Shown here: positions 16,634 to 25,730 of the stretch, one piece after another
How the letters are laid out: each line of letters starts with the position of its first letter
Position numbering within the stretch: the first letter of the stretch is position 1
From: Shewanella livingstonensis
GTDB taxonomy: Bacteria > Pseudomonadota > Gammaproteobacteria > Enterobacterales > Shewanellaceae
DNA: 64,000 nt
Reading direction: 5' to 3'
Assembly: GCF_003855395.1 (NCBI RefSeq)
Contig: NZ_CP034015.1
Coordinates: 3,420,001 to 3,484,000 of the forward strand
Program-made: the position numbers and the translations under genes
The notes under the pieces: generated by a model
Told to the model about the DNA's origin: nothing
The model's database searches: none
Seen by the model: the letters and a program-made list of their open reading frames with translations, nothing else

Positions 16634-16969
16634 TTAAAGATTTGAGATAATACCTTTAGAAATAAGCGGATAACGTCTTACCCGCTGACCAATATCATCA
16701 CTCATGACTTGGCGATATAACAGTTCGATGTCATCGTCATCTTCAAACACCAATAATAATCTGTCGATTGCCGTATGCAGACCCTGCTTCAAATATGGCT
16801 GCGATTGAAATTCAGCAATATTGCGTCTCACAATAGCTATTTTTTCAGGGTGTAAGCGCAGCTCGGCAAACACTTGCTCAAAATACACCATGTGCTGAGC
16901 AGGTGTAGCACGATTTGAACGTCGCTGTCTTAGCAGCGACGAACCTCGTTTAAAATATACCGGCGGCAA
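16634..16969 (-). CDS. Small hypothetical protein coupled to the SNF2 gene (TTG start)
   Basis: 111 aa. The frame is closed just upstream (ATG TGA), so the start must be the TTG at 16969 or a later codon. GGAG lies nine bases before the TTG, which supports it. The sequence is basic at the N-terminus (KRGSSLLRQRRSNR), then predicted helical with an acidic cluster VFEDDDDIE near residue 78. I do not recognise a family. It begins 18 bases after the SNF2-family stop, so it is very probably co-translated with that ATPase and may be an accessory subunit. No signal peptide or membrane segment is seen. Confidence 0.6.
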   Translation of the reverse strand: MPPVYFKRGSSLLRQRRSNRATPAQHMVYFEQVFAELRLHPEKIAIVRRNIAEFQSQPYLKQGLHTAIDRLLLVFEDDDDIELLYRQVMSDDIGQRVRRYPLISKGIISNL

Positions 16970-16987
16970 TAATCACATCTCCAAAAA

Positions 16988-19900
16988 CTAGCTGAGCAAA
17001 GCCAATAAATCGTTAGCACTGCCCTGCCATGGCCCTTGAGTACCATCGGATAAAATACTGTCAGCCAAACCTTGTTTATGCTGCTGCATTTCTTGAATCT
17101 TCTCTTCAACAGTACCTTGGGCAATTAATTTATAAACAAACACCGGATTTAACTGACCAATACGATGGGCACGATCGGTTGCTTGCCTTTCTGCGGCTGG
17201 GTTCCACCAAGGATCAAAGTGAATAACAGTATCTGCGGTAGTTAAATTAAGCCCAGTACCACCGGCTTTTAGACTGATCAAAAATACCGAATTGCCGCCC
17301 TCTTGAAACGCATCTATCTGGGTTTGGCGGTCACGTGTTTGGCCAGTCAACTTACTGTAACTTATCGCCAAGCGCTTTAGTTCATCTTCAATCAACGCTA
17401 ACATGCCGGTAAATTGGCTGAAGATAAGAATTTTACGCCCATCTTCAATCATGTCAGGCAAATTTTGGATTAACCAGGTCATCTTAGCGTTGTCTTTGAC
17501 TTGCTGGGCTTGCTCAAGCTTCACTAAACGAGGGTCGCAACAAGCCTGGCGTAACTTTAACAATGCATCTAAAAACTCTATATGACTGCTCGACACCCCT
17601 TTTTTGGCAAACAACTCACGCAGTTTTTTCTCCATCACTAAGCGAATCGATTCATACAAATTACGCTGATCTTTTTCAAGTTCTAAGGTTTGAATAATGA
17701 CCGTTTTTTCTGGTAATTCTGACACCACTTCTTTTTTAGTGCGGCGCAACATAAAGGGCGCAATACGTTGGCTTAATAACTGCGATTTTTCTACGTCGGC
17801 CTGCTTTTCAATCGGACCACGGAACTGTTTATTAAAGTAGGTATGCTGACCTAATAAACCAGGTAGGCAAAAATCCATCAATGATTTTAATTCGCCTAAA
17901 TGATTTTCAAGCGGCGTACCTGATAAACATAAACGGAATCGACCTTTAAGGGTTTTAATCACTTGGGTTACTTTTGCTTGAGCATTTTTAATTTGTTGTG
18001 CTTCATCCAAAATAATATGTTCAAACACATATTCACAATAAATGGCTTCATCGCGCAACATTAATGGATAAGTGGTCACCACCACATCAAAATCGTTAAT
18101 TTGCTCTAATAATGGCTGGCGTTTGTTACCGTGTATCACCACTACATTCAGTGATGGAGCAAACTTATTGGCTTCTTTTAACCAATTGCCGACCAAACTA
18201 GTAGGACAAACAATTAAACTGGTGCGACGCTCGGTAGCGTCTTGCTTGGCTTTGAGTAAAAATGCCAACGCCTGAACCGTTTTACCCAGGCCCATATCGT
18301 CAGCTAAAATACCCCCTAGCTGATATTCTTTCAGAAAACACAACCAGTCAAAACCCTGCTTTTGATAATCTCGTAAGGTTGCATTTAAGCCATTGGGCAA
18401 ATCAACTGGAACAACCCCTTTAAACTCGGCCAATTTAGTGGCTAAATTGCGCACTCGCTCACCATTAAGTAAACGCACATCACTGGCAGATAAATCATTT
18501 AAAATATGCGCACGGTTGCGAGGTATTGAAATAACATCGCCAGAATGACGATTAAATAATTCTTGGATAATACTGATCAGCGGCTTAATGGTTTTGGCTT
18601 TGATTTTAATAAAGCCACCATTAGGGCCAGGTAATAGCAGTTCATCATCATCTGCTGGTTCACCATTTTGCTGCAACCAACGGGCAACTAAGGCTAATAA
18701 CGGTACACTTTGGCCATCGATGTCGGCACTGAGCGATAATGAAAACCACCCTGACTCATCATCGTCTACTAAATCGACATCTAACTGTGCATCGGTAATT
18801 TGTAAGTCGAAGTCATCATCAAAATGAACCTCCATACCCAGTGTATTTAATGCATCAAGGCCATCACAGGTCAATTCAGACCATTCAAAAATAGACTCAG
18901 GTAATAAACCGACACTGACATAATACGGTTTTTGTGAACTGGCCAATACGGCATCGGGCTCAAGGGTAATCAAGCCTATATCGGTTAATGATTGTAACGC
19001 GGCTAATTCTTGCTCTACTTGGCGATGAACTTGATATTGCACCTGATTCTTTTTAACTAAACTAATACGTTCAGGCTTAGTTGAGGCATTAAAGGTAATT
19101 TCACCGTATTGATGATCGACCCGAATAACCGGTTGCATAATTTGGCTACTGCTAAAAAACTCGCGGGTGAAGGTTAACCGCGTAATGAGTTGATCGGTTA
19201 TCTCACAAAAATCAATTTCGCTCGGAACGGGAACGGTTTTAGGCGAGAAGTGTTGCAACATTTTATGGCTAATAACATCCACTTGAGCCAGAGGAACCGG
19301 CGGCATATGCTGCAATAAACTTAACTTTTTAACCGGTAAATCGGTGTCGATTCTGCCTAAATGTAAATAGTCTAATTCCACATACAAAGGCGGCTCGGTA
19401 GCAATAAACTCCCAATTTTCTAGCCCAGGCATGCGCATTTGCATTTGGGTGTGTTTTTTATCAATCTCACACCAAATAAATTCGGGAGTAATGGCTTTAG
19501 CCCATGTCAGTGGGGTGCGATTTTCTTCCCAAAAACACACTTCGGCAGCTAACATTTTGGTGATGGCTAAAAATGAAATTTCACCGTCAATATAAATTTT
19601 AGAACCTTGGTTATTAGACGATAATAACAAGCTAATAATTTGTTTGTCTTCAGGATCTATCCACCACGGCATGCTATAACGAATGTCGGCTAATGCTAGT
19701 TTGCTGCCTTTATTGTATTGGGCTTTTTTATTTAATTTACTGCGCTTGAATTCGACAAAAATACCGTGAGGGTCATTGGATAATACATAAATAATCCGGT
19801 CTTTCTCTTCCTCATCATCTTCAAATTCTGCAACGGTTTTTTGCTCGTCAAGCTGGCGTAACCATTGGTGAATACGCTGTTCTTCAACGGGCTTTTTATC

Positions 19901-20200
19901 AATCAGTGCCAGCATAGCTGCTGCAACGTGCTTACAATTGGTTCTGACCGGGCAAGTACAATGTGAACGCATCACAATTTTGTGATTAACGTTAACCAGA
20001 GTGATTTCTTGACGATAGGGCTCAGCAGCGGATCCTTCAACATAGGCTTCAATATCATGATTGTTACTACTAGCAGTAACTTCGAGTACCCGGCCTTGGA
20101 TCAAATAGTTTTGCGCTTTTTGAATTTGCGTGGCCGAAAACAGTTTCGCGATCATCTCTAATGAAAGCTTAATGGGGAGATTAAACAGTTTCGCCGACAT
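16988..20200 (-). CDS. SNF2-family ATPase with SWIM zinc finger
   Basis: 1070 aa from the ATG at 20200 (TTAGG seven bases upstream); the preceding TTG is ignored. The N-terminal SWIM zinc finger is visible as C-T-C-P-(x)n-C-K-H around residues 80-95 (SHCTCPVRTNCKHVAAAML). The C-terminal half carries the SNF2 helicase-like motor: DDMGLGKTVQALAFLL (Walker A), LDEAQQIKN (DEAQ-type Walker B), LSGTPLENHLGEL (motif III), and motifs V/VI in SLKAGGTGLNLTTADTVIHFDPWWNPAAERQ..DRAHRIGQ. Such bacterial proteins translocate on double-stranded DNA or remodel nucleoprotein and transcription complexes (compare RapA). The exact role is unknown. A small gene follows in the same operon. Confidence 0.9.
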   Translation of the reverse strand: MSAKLFNLPIKLSLEMIAKLFSATQIQKAQNYLIQGRVLEVTASSNNHDIEAYVEGSAAEPYRQEITLVNVNHKIVMRSHCTCPVRTNCKHVAAAMLALIDKKPVEEQRIHQWLRQLDEQKTVAEFEDDEEEKDRIIYVLSNDPHGIFVEFKRSKLNKKAQYNKGSKLALADIRYSMPWWIDPEDKQIISLLLSSNNQGSKIYIDGEISFLAITKMLAAEVCFWEENRTPLTWAKAITPEFIWCEIDKKHTQMQMRMPGLENWEFIATEPPLYVELDYLHLGRIDTDLPVKKLSLLQHMPPVPLAQVDVISHKMLQHFSPKTVPVPSEIDFCEITDQLITRLTFTREFFSSSQIMQPVIRVDHQYGEITFNASTKPERISLVKKNQVQYQVHRQVEQELAALQSLTDIGLITLEPDAVLASSQKPYYVSVGLLPESIFEWSELTCDGLDALNTLGMEVHFDDDFDLQITDAQLDVDLVDDDESGWFSLSLSADIDGQSVPLLALVARWLQQNGEPADDDELLLPGPNGGFIKIKAKTIKPLISIIQELFNRHSGDVISIPRNRAHILNDLSASDVRLLNGERVRNLATKLAEFKGVVPVDLPNGLNATLRDYQKQGFDWLCFLKEYQLGGILADDMGLGKTVQALAFLLKAKQDATERRTSLIVCPTSLVGNWLKEANKFAPSLNVVVIHGNKRQPLLEQINDFDVVVTTYPLMLRDEAIYCEYVFEHIILDEAQQIKNAQAKVTQVIKTLKGRFRLCLSGTPLENHLGELKSLMDFCLPGLLGQHTYFNKQFRGPIEKQADVEKSQLLSQRIAPFMLRRTKKEVVSELPEKTVIIQTLELEKDQRNLYESIRLVMEKKLRELFAKKGVSSSHIEFLDALLKLRQACCDPRLVKLEQAQQVKDNAKMTWLIQNLPDMIEDGRKILIFSQFTGMLALIEDELKRLAISYSKLTGQTRDRQTQIDAFQEGGNSVFLISLKAGGTGLNLTTADTVIHFDPWWNPAAERQATDRAHRIGQLNPVFVYKLIAQGTVEEKIQEMQQHKQGLADSILSDGTQGPWQGSANDLLALLS

Positions 20201-20623
20201 CAATATACCTAATAAAACCGCAGCAAAATAAACAATGGCTGCTGATAAAAAAGTTAACTTGCCATTCTATGGAAGAAAGCGGGCAATATCTAGGGTTTGC
20301 TGATCTTTCGAACAAAAAACTCGTTCAAACACGCTATATGGTTGCGATTACGCACTCAGCGTTGTCACTAAAACACGATCCAGCAGCAAATCGTACCATC
20401 ATACGAATTAACCTGAAAAAAAGTTTTATTTACATTTAAGACAAATTCACCTAAACCAGCCATGAACAAATTGGATCAACACGCAGTGATGAAGTGGATG
20501 AGTAAAGGTGACAATAAATCGATAAAATAACACCTAAAATGTTAACTAAGAAAAGTCGTTGGCGATGAAAACTTGGCTTTTAGGGCATGATGTTCAAAAC
20601 TAAATGATAAGGACTTTATTGCG

Positions 20624-20680
20624 GAAGTGTTTTATTGCGAGAGTGTTTTATTACGAGAGTGTTTTATTACGAGAGTAATG
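20624..20680 (+). repeat. 16-bp tandem repeat, about 3.4 copies
   Basis: The unit gagtgttttattacga occurs exactly twice (20641-20656 and 20657-20672), preceded by a near copy with one extra base (20624-20640) and followed by a partial unit. A short slippage-type array in non-coding DNA. Confidence 0.9.
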
Positions 20681-20783
20681 TGACTCAATGGACGCTCAAT
20701 TGAAAGTATTTCATCTCGGCTAATATGGTTGATACTTAAATTTACACAATAAGCCAATTCGAGATGGCAGCATTTTAATACCC

Positions 20784-20810
20784 AGTCGCCACCAGCATAT
20801 GGTGACGACT
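20784..20810 (-). terminator. Hairpin after the HupE-like gene, probable weak terminator
   Basis: AGTCGtCACCA pairs with TGGTGgCGACT (10 of 11 positions) around the loop tatgc, 19 bases past the leftward gene's stop. The following minus-strand sequence (gggtatt) lacks a T-run, so termination may be weak or depend on Rho. Confidence 0.45.
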
Positions 20811-20828
20811 AATTTATTGGAGCCAATA

Positions 20829-21953
20829 TTAGAAGCGCTCTACCGACCACTGAATCGCCATTAAGCCAATAGCAATCGATCCAAGCTGCATACCCCAGTT
20901 TCGATACCAGTTTGTGTGACGTAAAAAGATCAACAATGGCAGTACCACGGCTAAAATCGCCAGCTGGCCAATTTCAACGCCAACATTGAACGCTAAAATA
21001 GCTAATAGTTTTTGATTCTCCGGCAGTCCAAGCTCGCCTAATACACCAGCAAATCCCATGCCGTGCAGTAAACCAAACGCGAAGGTAATCCACCCCAAAC
21101 GCAATACAATCGGCCAAACATTGTTTAACGCGGCAAACAATACTGATAATGCGATACCCAGCTCAACCCAATGGCTACTAAAATTAAGCCACCCTAATGC
21201 CGTAGCGGTTAATGTCACTGAATGCGCTAAGGTAAAGGCGGTAATAATCCACGCTGTATCTTTCAATATTTGCTTTGGCTTATCTATCGCCTGCCACTGA
21301 TGTTTTTCACGAACCAATACACAGGTTAACAATAGCGCGAGTAAGAATAAGATATGATCTGTACCCTTCCAAATATGAATAATCCCTTGATAGACATATT
21401 CAGTAAATGTATCGCTAATCTGACTTTCTGCTAAGTTAATCAATATTATCGGATTATCGTTACTGATCACTCGAGCGTATTGATGATCGGGCGAGCTAAT
21501 GGTGGTAATCACTTTATGGTCGGTATCAATATCAAAAAAGGCTTTATAATTAATATTTAACACCCCCTGACTATCGCACTCTGCTTGAAATGAAGTGACC
21601 AGATAACCTTCGCTAAAATGTTGATCAACTTGCTGAGTGGGATTAAAGCTCAGTGGACAATCTTGTTGTCTACTGAGCAGTAAAGACGATCGTAAGTAAT
21701 CAATTATTGCCACCTGATGAGCTTGTAACTCCCCCCAGGTAAGCTGGCCATCTTGATTGTCATCAATAGCAACAACTTGGTTAATATCAAAAAAACGTAC
21801 TTGCCAAGCGCCCTCAATTTGCCCTTGCTTATCCAAGTCGATAGACAAATAACCGGTGCTCATTTGATGAGCGAAACTGACATGACTAAATAGTAATGCG
21901 AGCAGCAATACACCGCTTTTAATCACCGAAAAAAATCTTGTAAATGCCTTCAC
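20829..21953 (-). CDS. HupE/UreJ-type membrane protein with N-terminal EF-hand-bearing domain
   Basis: 374 aa from a GTG with AAGGA seven bases upstream. A signal peptide (residues ~11-28, ending VSFA) is followed by a periplasmic domain of ~160 residues, then six or more hydrophobic helices starting at GIIHIWKGTDHILFLLALLL, characteristic of the longer HupE/UreJ_2 family. The periplasmic domain has a textbook EF-hand loop at residues 64-75 (D-D-N-Q-D-G-Q-L-T-W-G-E). HupE/UreJ relatives are implicated in metal (nickel) uptake; for this subgroup the substrate is unknown. It is the last gene of the DUF4331 operon, 10 bp after the TPR gene. Confidence 0.75.
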   Translation of the reverse strand: MKAFTRFFSVIKSGVLLLALLFSHVSFAHQMSTGYLSIDLDKQGQIEGAWQVRFFDINQVVAIDDNQDGQLTWGELQAHQVAIIDYLRSSLLLSRQQDCPLSFNPTQQVDQHFSEGYLVTSFQAECDSQGVLNINYKAFFDIDTDHKVITTISSPDHQYARVISNDNPIILINLAESQISDTFTEYVYQGIIHIWKGTDHILFLLALLLTCVLVREKHQWQAIDKPKQILKDTAWIITAFTLAHSVTLTATALGWLNFSSHWVELGIALSVLFAALNNVWPIVLRLGWITFAFGLLHGMGFAGVLGELGLPENQKLLAILAFNVGVEIGQLAILAVVLPLLIFLRHTNWYRNWGMQLGSIAIGLMAIQWSVERF

Positions 21954-21963
21954 TGCTTTATCC

Positions 21964-23112
21964 TTAACTTGCTACATTGTCCAAAGAGAGATTACGGCTA
22001 ACCTGTACTGATTTTTTATCATTTTCAGTTTTTTTAAACAATTCTTTAGCCTGCTCTAACAATATTCTGTCGTTGGCTTGACGCGCTACCTGCCAGTTTA
22101 TTTTGGCCCAGTAAAGTGCTTTTTTCGGCTGTATATCAACTTTTAAATAATAATTGGCGAGATCTGATGCATGCAAACTGTCTTGTCTTTGTTCACGTAG
22201 TTTCACTCGTTGGGCAAACGCCCATTGCCATTTTACGGTATTACCAAGCTGTTTTTCTGCTATCGCTAGGCGCAATAACAACGCGTCGTCCTGAATTGCG
22301 TTTTGGCTCACCACTTTAGACAGTTTATCGTACACCTGTTGGTGCTGATTTAATGACAATTGAACATCAGACCATAAAGCTAATAAACTGACTGGCGCAT
22401 TACCCATGCCGGCCTGATTTAAATAGTCCAATGCTTGTTCAGCTAACCCTTGCTTTAATGCCATATCAGCAAGAATTTGCACTATCCAACTTTTTTCTGG
22501 TTCGTCACTGGGTTGGTACAATTCATACAATCGAGCTAGCTCTTTATAGCTTTCAACTAGCTTGCCATTTTGACTGGTCACTTCCAAAGCACAGGTAGAA
22601 ATCAATAAAATATCGGCTTTACCCATTAAGGTTAAACACGCTTGCCTTGCGCCAACAATATCACCCTGCACTAGATGAATATTGGCTTTTAATAACCAAC
22701 TGTTAATTGCTGTTGGCTTTAATTCAATTGAGCGCTCTAACGCTTTTATTGCCCGATCAAATTGATGTTGATGTTGTAATACTCGAGCATATAAATAATA
22801 GGTCTGCGCATTAGGGCTAGTATTGGCCATTTTGGCTTGTAACCAAGCTTTTGCACGGCCGTAACGGTAATCAGCTTCGCCAGGATATTGACCTTGTTCA
22901 ATAAAATCACTGATGTCGTCTAAACTCATTTGCTGGTCAGTAGCATTAAAGACCTTCCAGGTTGCAACAACTTCACTGGTCTCTTTAGGTGTATAGGGCG
23001 CCGCAACGCTATTACCCATAAACCATAAGCATGCACTGACAACCATTCCCATATTGAAGCAAAATCGCGGGTACTTTATCATTTGCATTAACCGCCCTGT
23101 GGTCACTTGCAT
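21964..23112 (-). CDS. Exported TPR-repeat protein
   Basis: 382 aa; GGAGG lies four to five bases before the ATG at 23112. The N-terminal hydrophobic stretch (FNMGMVVSACLWFMGNSVAA) is a probable signal peptide. The body is a run of helix-turn-helix repeats with TPR spacing, clearest at TYYLYARVLQHQHQFDRAIKALERSIELKPTAINSWLLKA (two units), continuing to ~residue 330. TPR proteins scaffold protein complexes; a periplasmic one beside a HupE-like protein and an Ig-like lipoprotein suggests assembly of an envelope complex. It lies in the operon after the lipoprotein gene, with a 144-bp gap containing an inverted repeat. Confidence 0.75.
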   Translation of the reverse strand: MQVTTGRLMQMIKYPRFCFNMGMVVSACLWFMGNSVAAPYTPKETSEVVATWKVFNATDQQMSLDDISDFIEQGQYPGEADYRYGRAKAWLQAKMANTSPNAQTYYLYARVLQHQHQFDRAIKALERSIELKPTAINSWLLKANIHLVQGDIVGARQACLTLMGKADILLISTCALEVTSQNGKLVESYKELARLYELYQPSDEPEKSWIVQILADMALKQGLAEQALDYLNQAGMGNAPVSLLALWSDVQLSLNQHQQVYDKLSKVVSQNAIQDDALLLRLAIAEKQLGNTVKWQWAFAQRVKLREQRQDSLHASDLANYYLKVDIQPKKALYWAKINWQVARQANDRILLEQAKELFKKTENDKKSVQVSRNLSLDNVAS

Positions 23113-23155
23113 AACGCCTCCATAATGCCATCCCTGGCCATTTATTGCTGTCTAA

Positions 23156-23189
23156 TTAACCACTAGCGCTCGGTTGAAATAGTGGTTAA
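23156..23189. repeat. Perfect 10-bp inverted repeat between lipoprotein and TPR genes
   Basis: TTAACCACTA and TAGTGGTTAA flank a 14-base spacer. No T-run follows on the minus strand, so it is more likely an mRNA stem that sets relative expression within the operon, or an operator, than a full terminator. Confidence 0.6.
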
Positions 23190-23256
23190 GCGGGTGAATA
23201 AGATAGCTATATTGTCCTGTTTTATAAACTTAACTGAACGAATAGAACACGCACTA

Positions 23257-23799
23257 TTAGTCGAGTAATAAGTCATCGTAAAAATCAGCCGTTGATACAT
23301 CGTTCTCAACCACACGGCCATTAACACGTAACGGTGCTGCTTGGCTTGGTTGTGAAAATGCCTGACGACTTAAACTTGAAAACATCACTTGCTCAGCATC
23401 AATGGTAATGTTCACCATCGCAGTAACAGGATCGTTCACACCATCGGTCACTGCTACGGTAAAACTGTCCGTACCAGTAACTTCATTAGCTGGAGTATAC
23501 GTAAACTCACCATTTGGCATTAAGCTCACCATACCCAGCGTAGGTTCGCTCATCACTGTAAATGTCAGTGTATCGCCATCTTTATCAGTGGCTGTCACTC
23601 TATCGCTTACTGGTGTTTCGGTCACCGTGTCGAGCATCACACCACTCACCATTGGCGCACTGTTTTTAACCATGGTCATAGTGTCATTATCTGAATTACA
23701 ACCCGCTAATAAGCCTGCACTGATCAAACTGATTAATACCACTGGCTTAGTCACATTATGAACAAGCTGGCGCGTCGTATATCGTATAGAAGTATTCAT
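23257..23799 (-). CDS. Lipoprotein with one cadherin/Ig-like repeat
   Basis: 180 aa; AAGGA lies seven bases before the ATG. The N-terminus carries a long basic region, a hydrophobic segment and the lipobox LLAGC (Cys ~34), so it should be lipidated. A single Ig-like repeat of the VCBS/cadherin-like type follows: VTATDKDGDTLTFTV, then MPNGEFTYTPANEVTGTDSFTVAVTDG, with a D-x-D-x-D calcium-type loop (DKDGD). A low-complexity C-terminal tail ends in DFYDDLLLD. Its start is 10 bp after the DUF4331 stop, so the two are co-translated. It probably lies at the cell surface or periplasm; the partner is unknown. Confidence 0.72.
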   Translation of the reverse strand: MNTSIRYTTRQLVHNVTKPVVLISLISAGLLAGCNSDNDTMTMVKNSAPMVSGVMLDTVTETPVSDRVTATDKDGDTLTFTVMSEPTLGMVSLMPNGEFTYTPANEVTGTDSFTVAVTDGVNDPVTAMVNITIDAEQVMFSSLSRQAFSQPSQAAPLRVNGRVVENDVSTADFYDDLLLD

Positions 23800-23809
23800 C
23801 TTAAGTTCC

Positions 23810-25396
23810 TTATTTTGAGCCAGAAAGTGGCGTCGCTAAGTAAGGGAAGTGATCCATCATCATGGTCGCATCAACCGGTGCACCATCTGTAAATGGCACG
23901 TTACCAACGCTGGCATCATCACTTGTACACAAACCTAAATCAGTATCAGTACCGTTAACAGGAATTGGGTAACATAAACGTCCCATTACCACGCGCAGTG
24001 CAATATCAACTACATCATCACCAGGGCGACGACCATTTGGGAAACCGGCTAAATCATCGCCTGCAACACCAAAAGCTGACTGCATATCACGAGATTTTGC
24101 AGGAATACCGGTATTAAGACGTAACATTTCTGAAGGCGTCACCGTTTCAAGTTGGTTAACACCGGCAAAACCCGTTAGAAATGCCGTAACAAGATCGGTA
24201 CGAGGGAAGTTAGTTGGCGCTAACGTTTCAATGTTTGTTCCTAGCGTTTGGTTAACCGCGTCTTTAAACAGAATGTTCAGCAACTCTGGTAAGCTCGGGT
24301 GCGTCACATAGTCAGCAAACTGAGTGTCATCTTTAGGATGTGAAGTCGAAAAAGTATCTTTATCTTTTAAGCCAATCACTAACTCATTCACTAGCGGGTT
24401 ACCCAGACGAGAAACCTGAGTTAATGCGCCGCCGTTGACTTCTGTTTTACCTACTTTAGCATTGGGATTTAAAATACGCGCTTGCGGTAAACTCGCTGTA
24501 GTCCATGCACCAATGGTGCCGTTGCCTTGAGTGGTTAAGCAAGACTTTGGTATTTCAATTGAAATGGCAGTGACATTTTTATCCATCAAGTCATCATTGT
24601 CAGCCGACTGAGTGATACCACCAGGGAAACCACCTTGATCGCCAGCGCCAGGAGCGCTATCACCTTCTACTGGTACATAGTTAACCAAATCAAACGTTTT
24701 GCCTAAGTTAACCACGAAAGGGTCTTTACGTTGGCCAACAAACACTTTACCAGGACTTGCACAACCATCGAGGTTGAATTCGTAGATAAATTGACCAGCA
24801 TAGCTTGCATACGCGCTGCTATCACCGAAACTCTTATTACCAATGTAATCCAGTGGCTTATAGAACATCGCCCCTGAAGTATTGGTTAACGCAGTTGCAC
24901 TACCACTATTTTGTGGTCCTTTAACAAGTGTTAACTCATACGACTCGCTAAAGTTTGCCGCACTTTGATCCGCAGCAGTAATGCCACCTATATTTTTAAG
25001 CGGTACTGACACACTGCGTTGATTATCAGCAGGGCCAACGGTCAACGCAATACCTTGATTATTATTGGCAAGCTCATTGGTAAAGTTAAATTGGAAGGTT
25101 AAATCTTCTACTGCATCACCGTCATTATCGATATGAATGCTGTATACCGCAGCAGGATCCATCGCGTAATAGTTAGGTCCGCCGTAGGCATCTTGCAGTG
25201 GGATATAGTTCGCGATAAGGGTGACGTAATCTTCACGCCCTGCTTCATAACTGTTAAAGGCATAGAAGTCGGTAGAGTCTAATGTCGGAAAGCGGGTAAT
25301 ATTTGGAGCTTCTCGGTGACTTGACGCAAAGGCATTAGCGCCTAACAAAGTGCTGCATACGATACTGGCGATTAGGGATATTTTTAGTACTTTCAT
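23810..25396 (-). CDS. DUF4331-family exported protein
   Basis: 528 aa from the ATG at 25396, chosen because AAGGA is seven bases upstream; the longer frame from 25450 has no such site. A signal peptide (residues ~1-24, ending GANAFA) precedes the family N-terminus SSHREAPNITRFPTLDSTDFYAFNSY. The DUF4331 core follows: YYAMDPAAVYSIHIDNDGD (another calcium-type D-x-D-x-D loop), FVGQRKDPFVVNLG, and a C-terminal FAGVNQL..MLRLNTGIP..GFPNGRRPGDDVVDIALRV block. DUF4331 proteins are secreted and of unknown function. It is the first gene of a four-gene operon whose upstream region carries the motif shared with the ECF sigma gene. Confidence 0.85.
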   Translation of the reverse strand: MKVLKISLIASIVCSTLLGANAFASSHREAPNITRFPTLDSTDFYAFNSYEAGREDYVTLIANYIPLQDAYGGPNYYAMDPAAVYSIHIDNDGDAVEDLTFQFNFTNELANNNQGIALTVGPADNQRSVSVPLKNIGGITAADQSAANFSESYELTLVKGPQNSGSATALTNTSGAMFYKPLDYIGNKSFGDSSAYASYAGQFIYEFNLDGCASPGKVFVGQRKDPFVVNLGKTFDLVNYVPVEGDSAPGAGDQGGFPGGITQSADNDDLMDKNVTAISIEIPKSCLTTQGNGTIGAWTTASLPQARILNPNAKVGKTEVNGGALTQVSRLGNPLVNELVIGLKDKDTFSTSHPKDDTQFADYVTHPSLPELLNILFKDAVNQTLGTNIETLAPTNFPRTDLVTAFLTGFAGVNQLETVTPSEMLRLNTGIPAKSRDMQSAFGVAGDDLAGFPNGRRPGDDVVDIALRVVMGRLCYPIPVNGTDTDLGLCTSDDASVGNVPFTDGAPVDATMMMDHFPYLATPLSGSK

Positions 25397-25434
25397 GACC
25401 ATTTCCTTATTGTGTAGTAGAGTCATGTAAGTAA

Positions 25435-25461
25435 ACGGCTCAGGTTCCATTTTGGATGCAA
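25435..25461 (-). promoter_or_regulatory. Putative ECF-sigma promoter of the DUF4331 operon
   Basis: On the minus strand the sequence reads TTGCATCCAA, 14 bases, CGT, ending 38 bases before the DUF4331 start codon. The same ten-base box with the same 14-base spacer and CGT lies in front of the ECF sigma gene at 27193-27219. That double match is the reason for calling it a promoter. GCATCC-like -35 boxes are also described for the SigK/RskA class of sigma factors. Confidence 0.65.
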
Positions 25462-25703
25462 GATTTAACTATTATTATTAATTTAATTTTAAAAAAACAA
25501 AAAAATAAATTAAAACACTGAATATAAACACTGAATATAAACACTATTTTATTTTAATTATTTTTAACCTGTATCGATAATAATCTGCTATTTTTATCTA
25601 TTCAGTCTCAACATTGCACCTTGTTACTGATTCAAGACTAGATAATTAGACCATTAACAGCCGAACACTACTCGCCATAATCAACGCTTGCTAGAGCGAT
25701 AAT

Positions 25704-25730
25704 ATGGGGATAATAAATGATTATCCCCAT
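25704..25730. repeat. Perfect 11-bp inverted repeat next to a terminator
   Basis: ATGGGGATAAT and ATTATCCCCAT around AAATG, directly abutting the terminator at 25731-25764. It may be a second stem strengthening termination of the sigma/anti-sigma transcript, or an operator for the DUF4331 operon. The surrounding gap (25397-25862) otherwise holds an A-rich tract at 25480-25560 and the promoter motif at 25435-25461. Confidence 0.6.

Larger units (their letters stand above)
20201..20828. other. Intergenic region between the SNF2 gene and the HupE-like gene
   Basis: About 630 bp with the leftward SNF2 promoter presumably near its left end. The contents I can identify are a 16-bp tandem repeat at 20624-20680 and a long hairpin at 20784-20810. 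A 22-codon ORF at 20462 (plus strand) is too short to support. No gene is recognised. Confidence 0.5.

Noticed and set aside
20462-20530. 22-codon ORF in the SNF2-HupE gap
   Set aside because: Too short, with no clear ribosome site and no distinctive features.
23402-23761. 119-codon frame antisense to the Ig-like lipoprotein gene
   Set aside because: It mirrors the codon pattern of the Thr/Val-rich real gene, which has a ribosome site and lipobox; no independent support.
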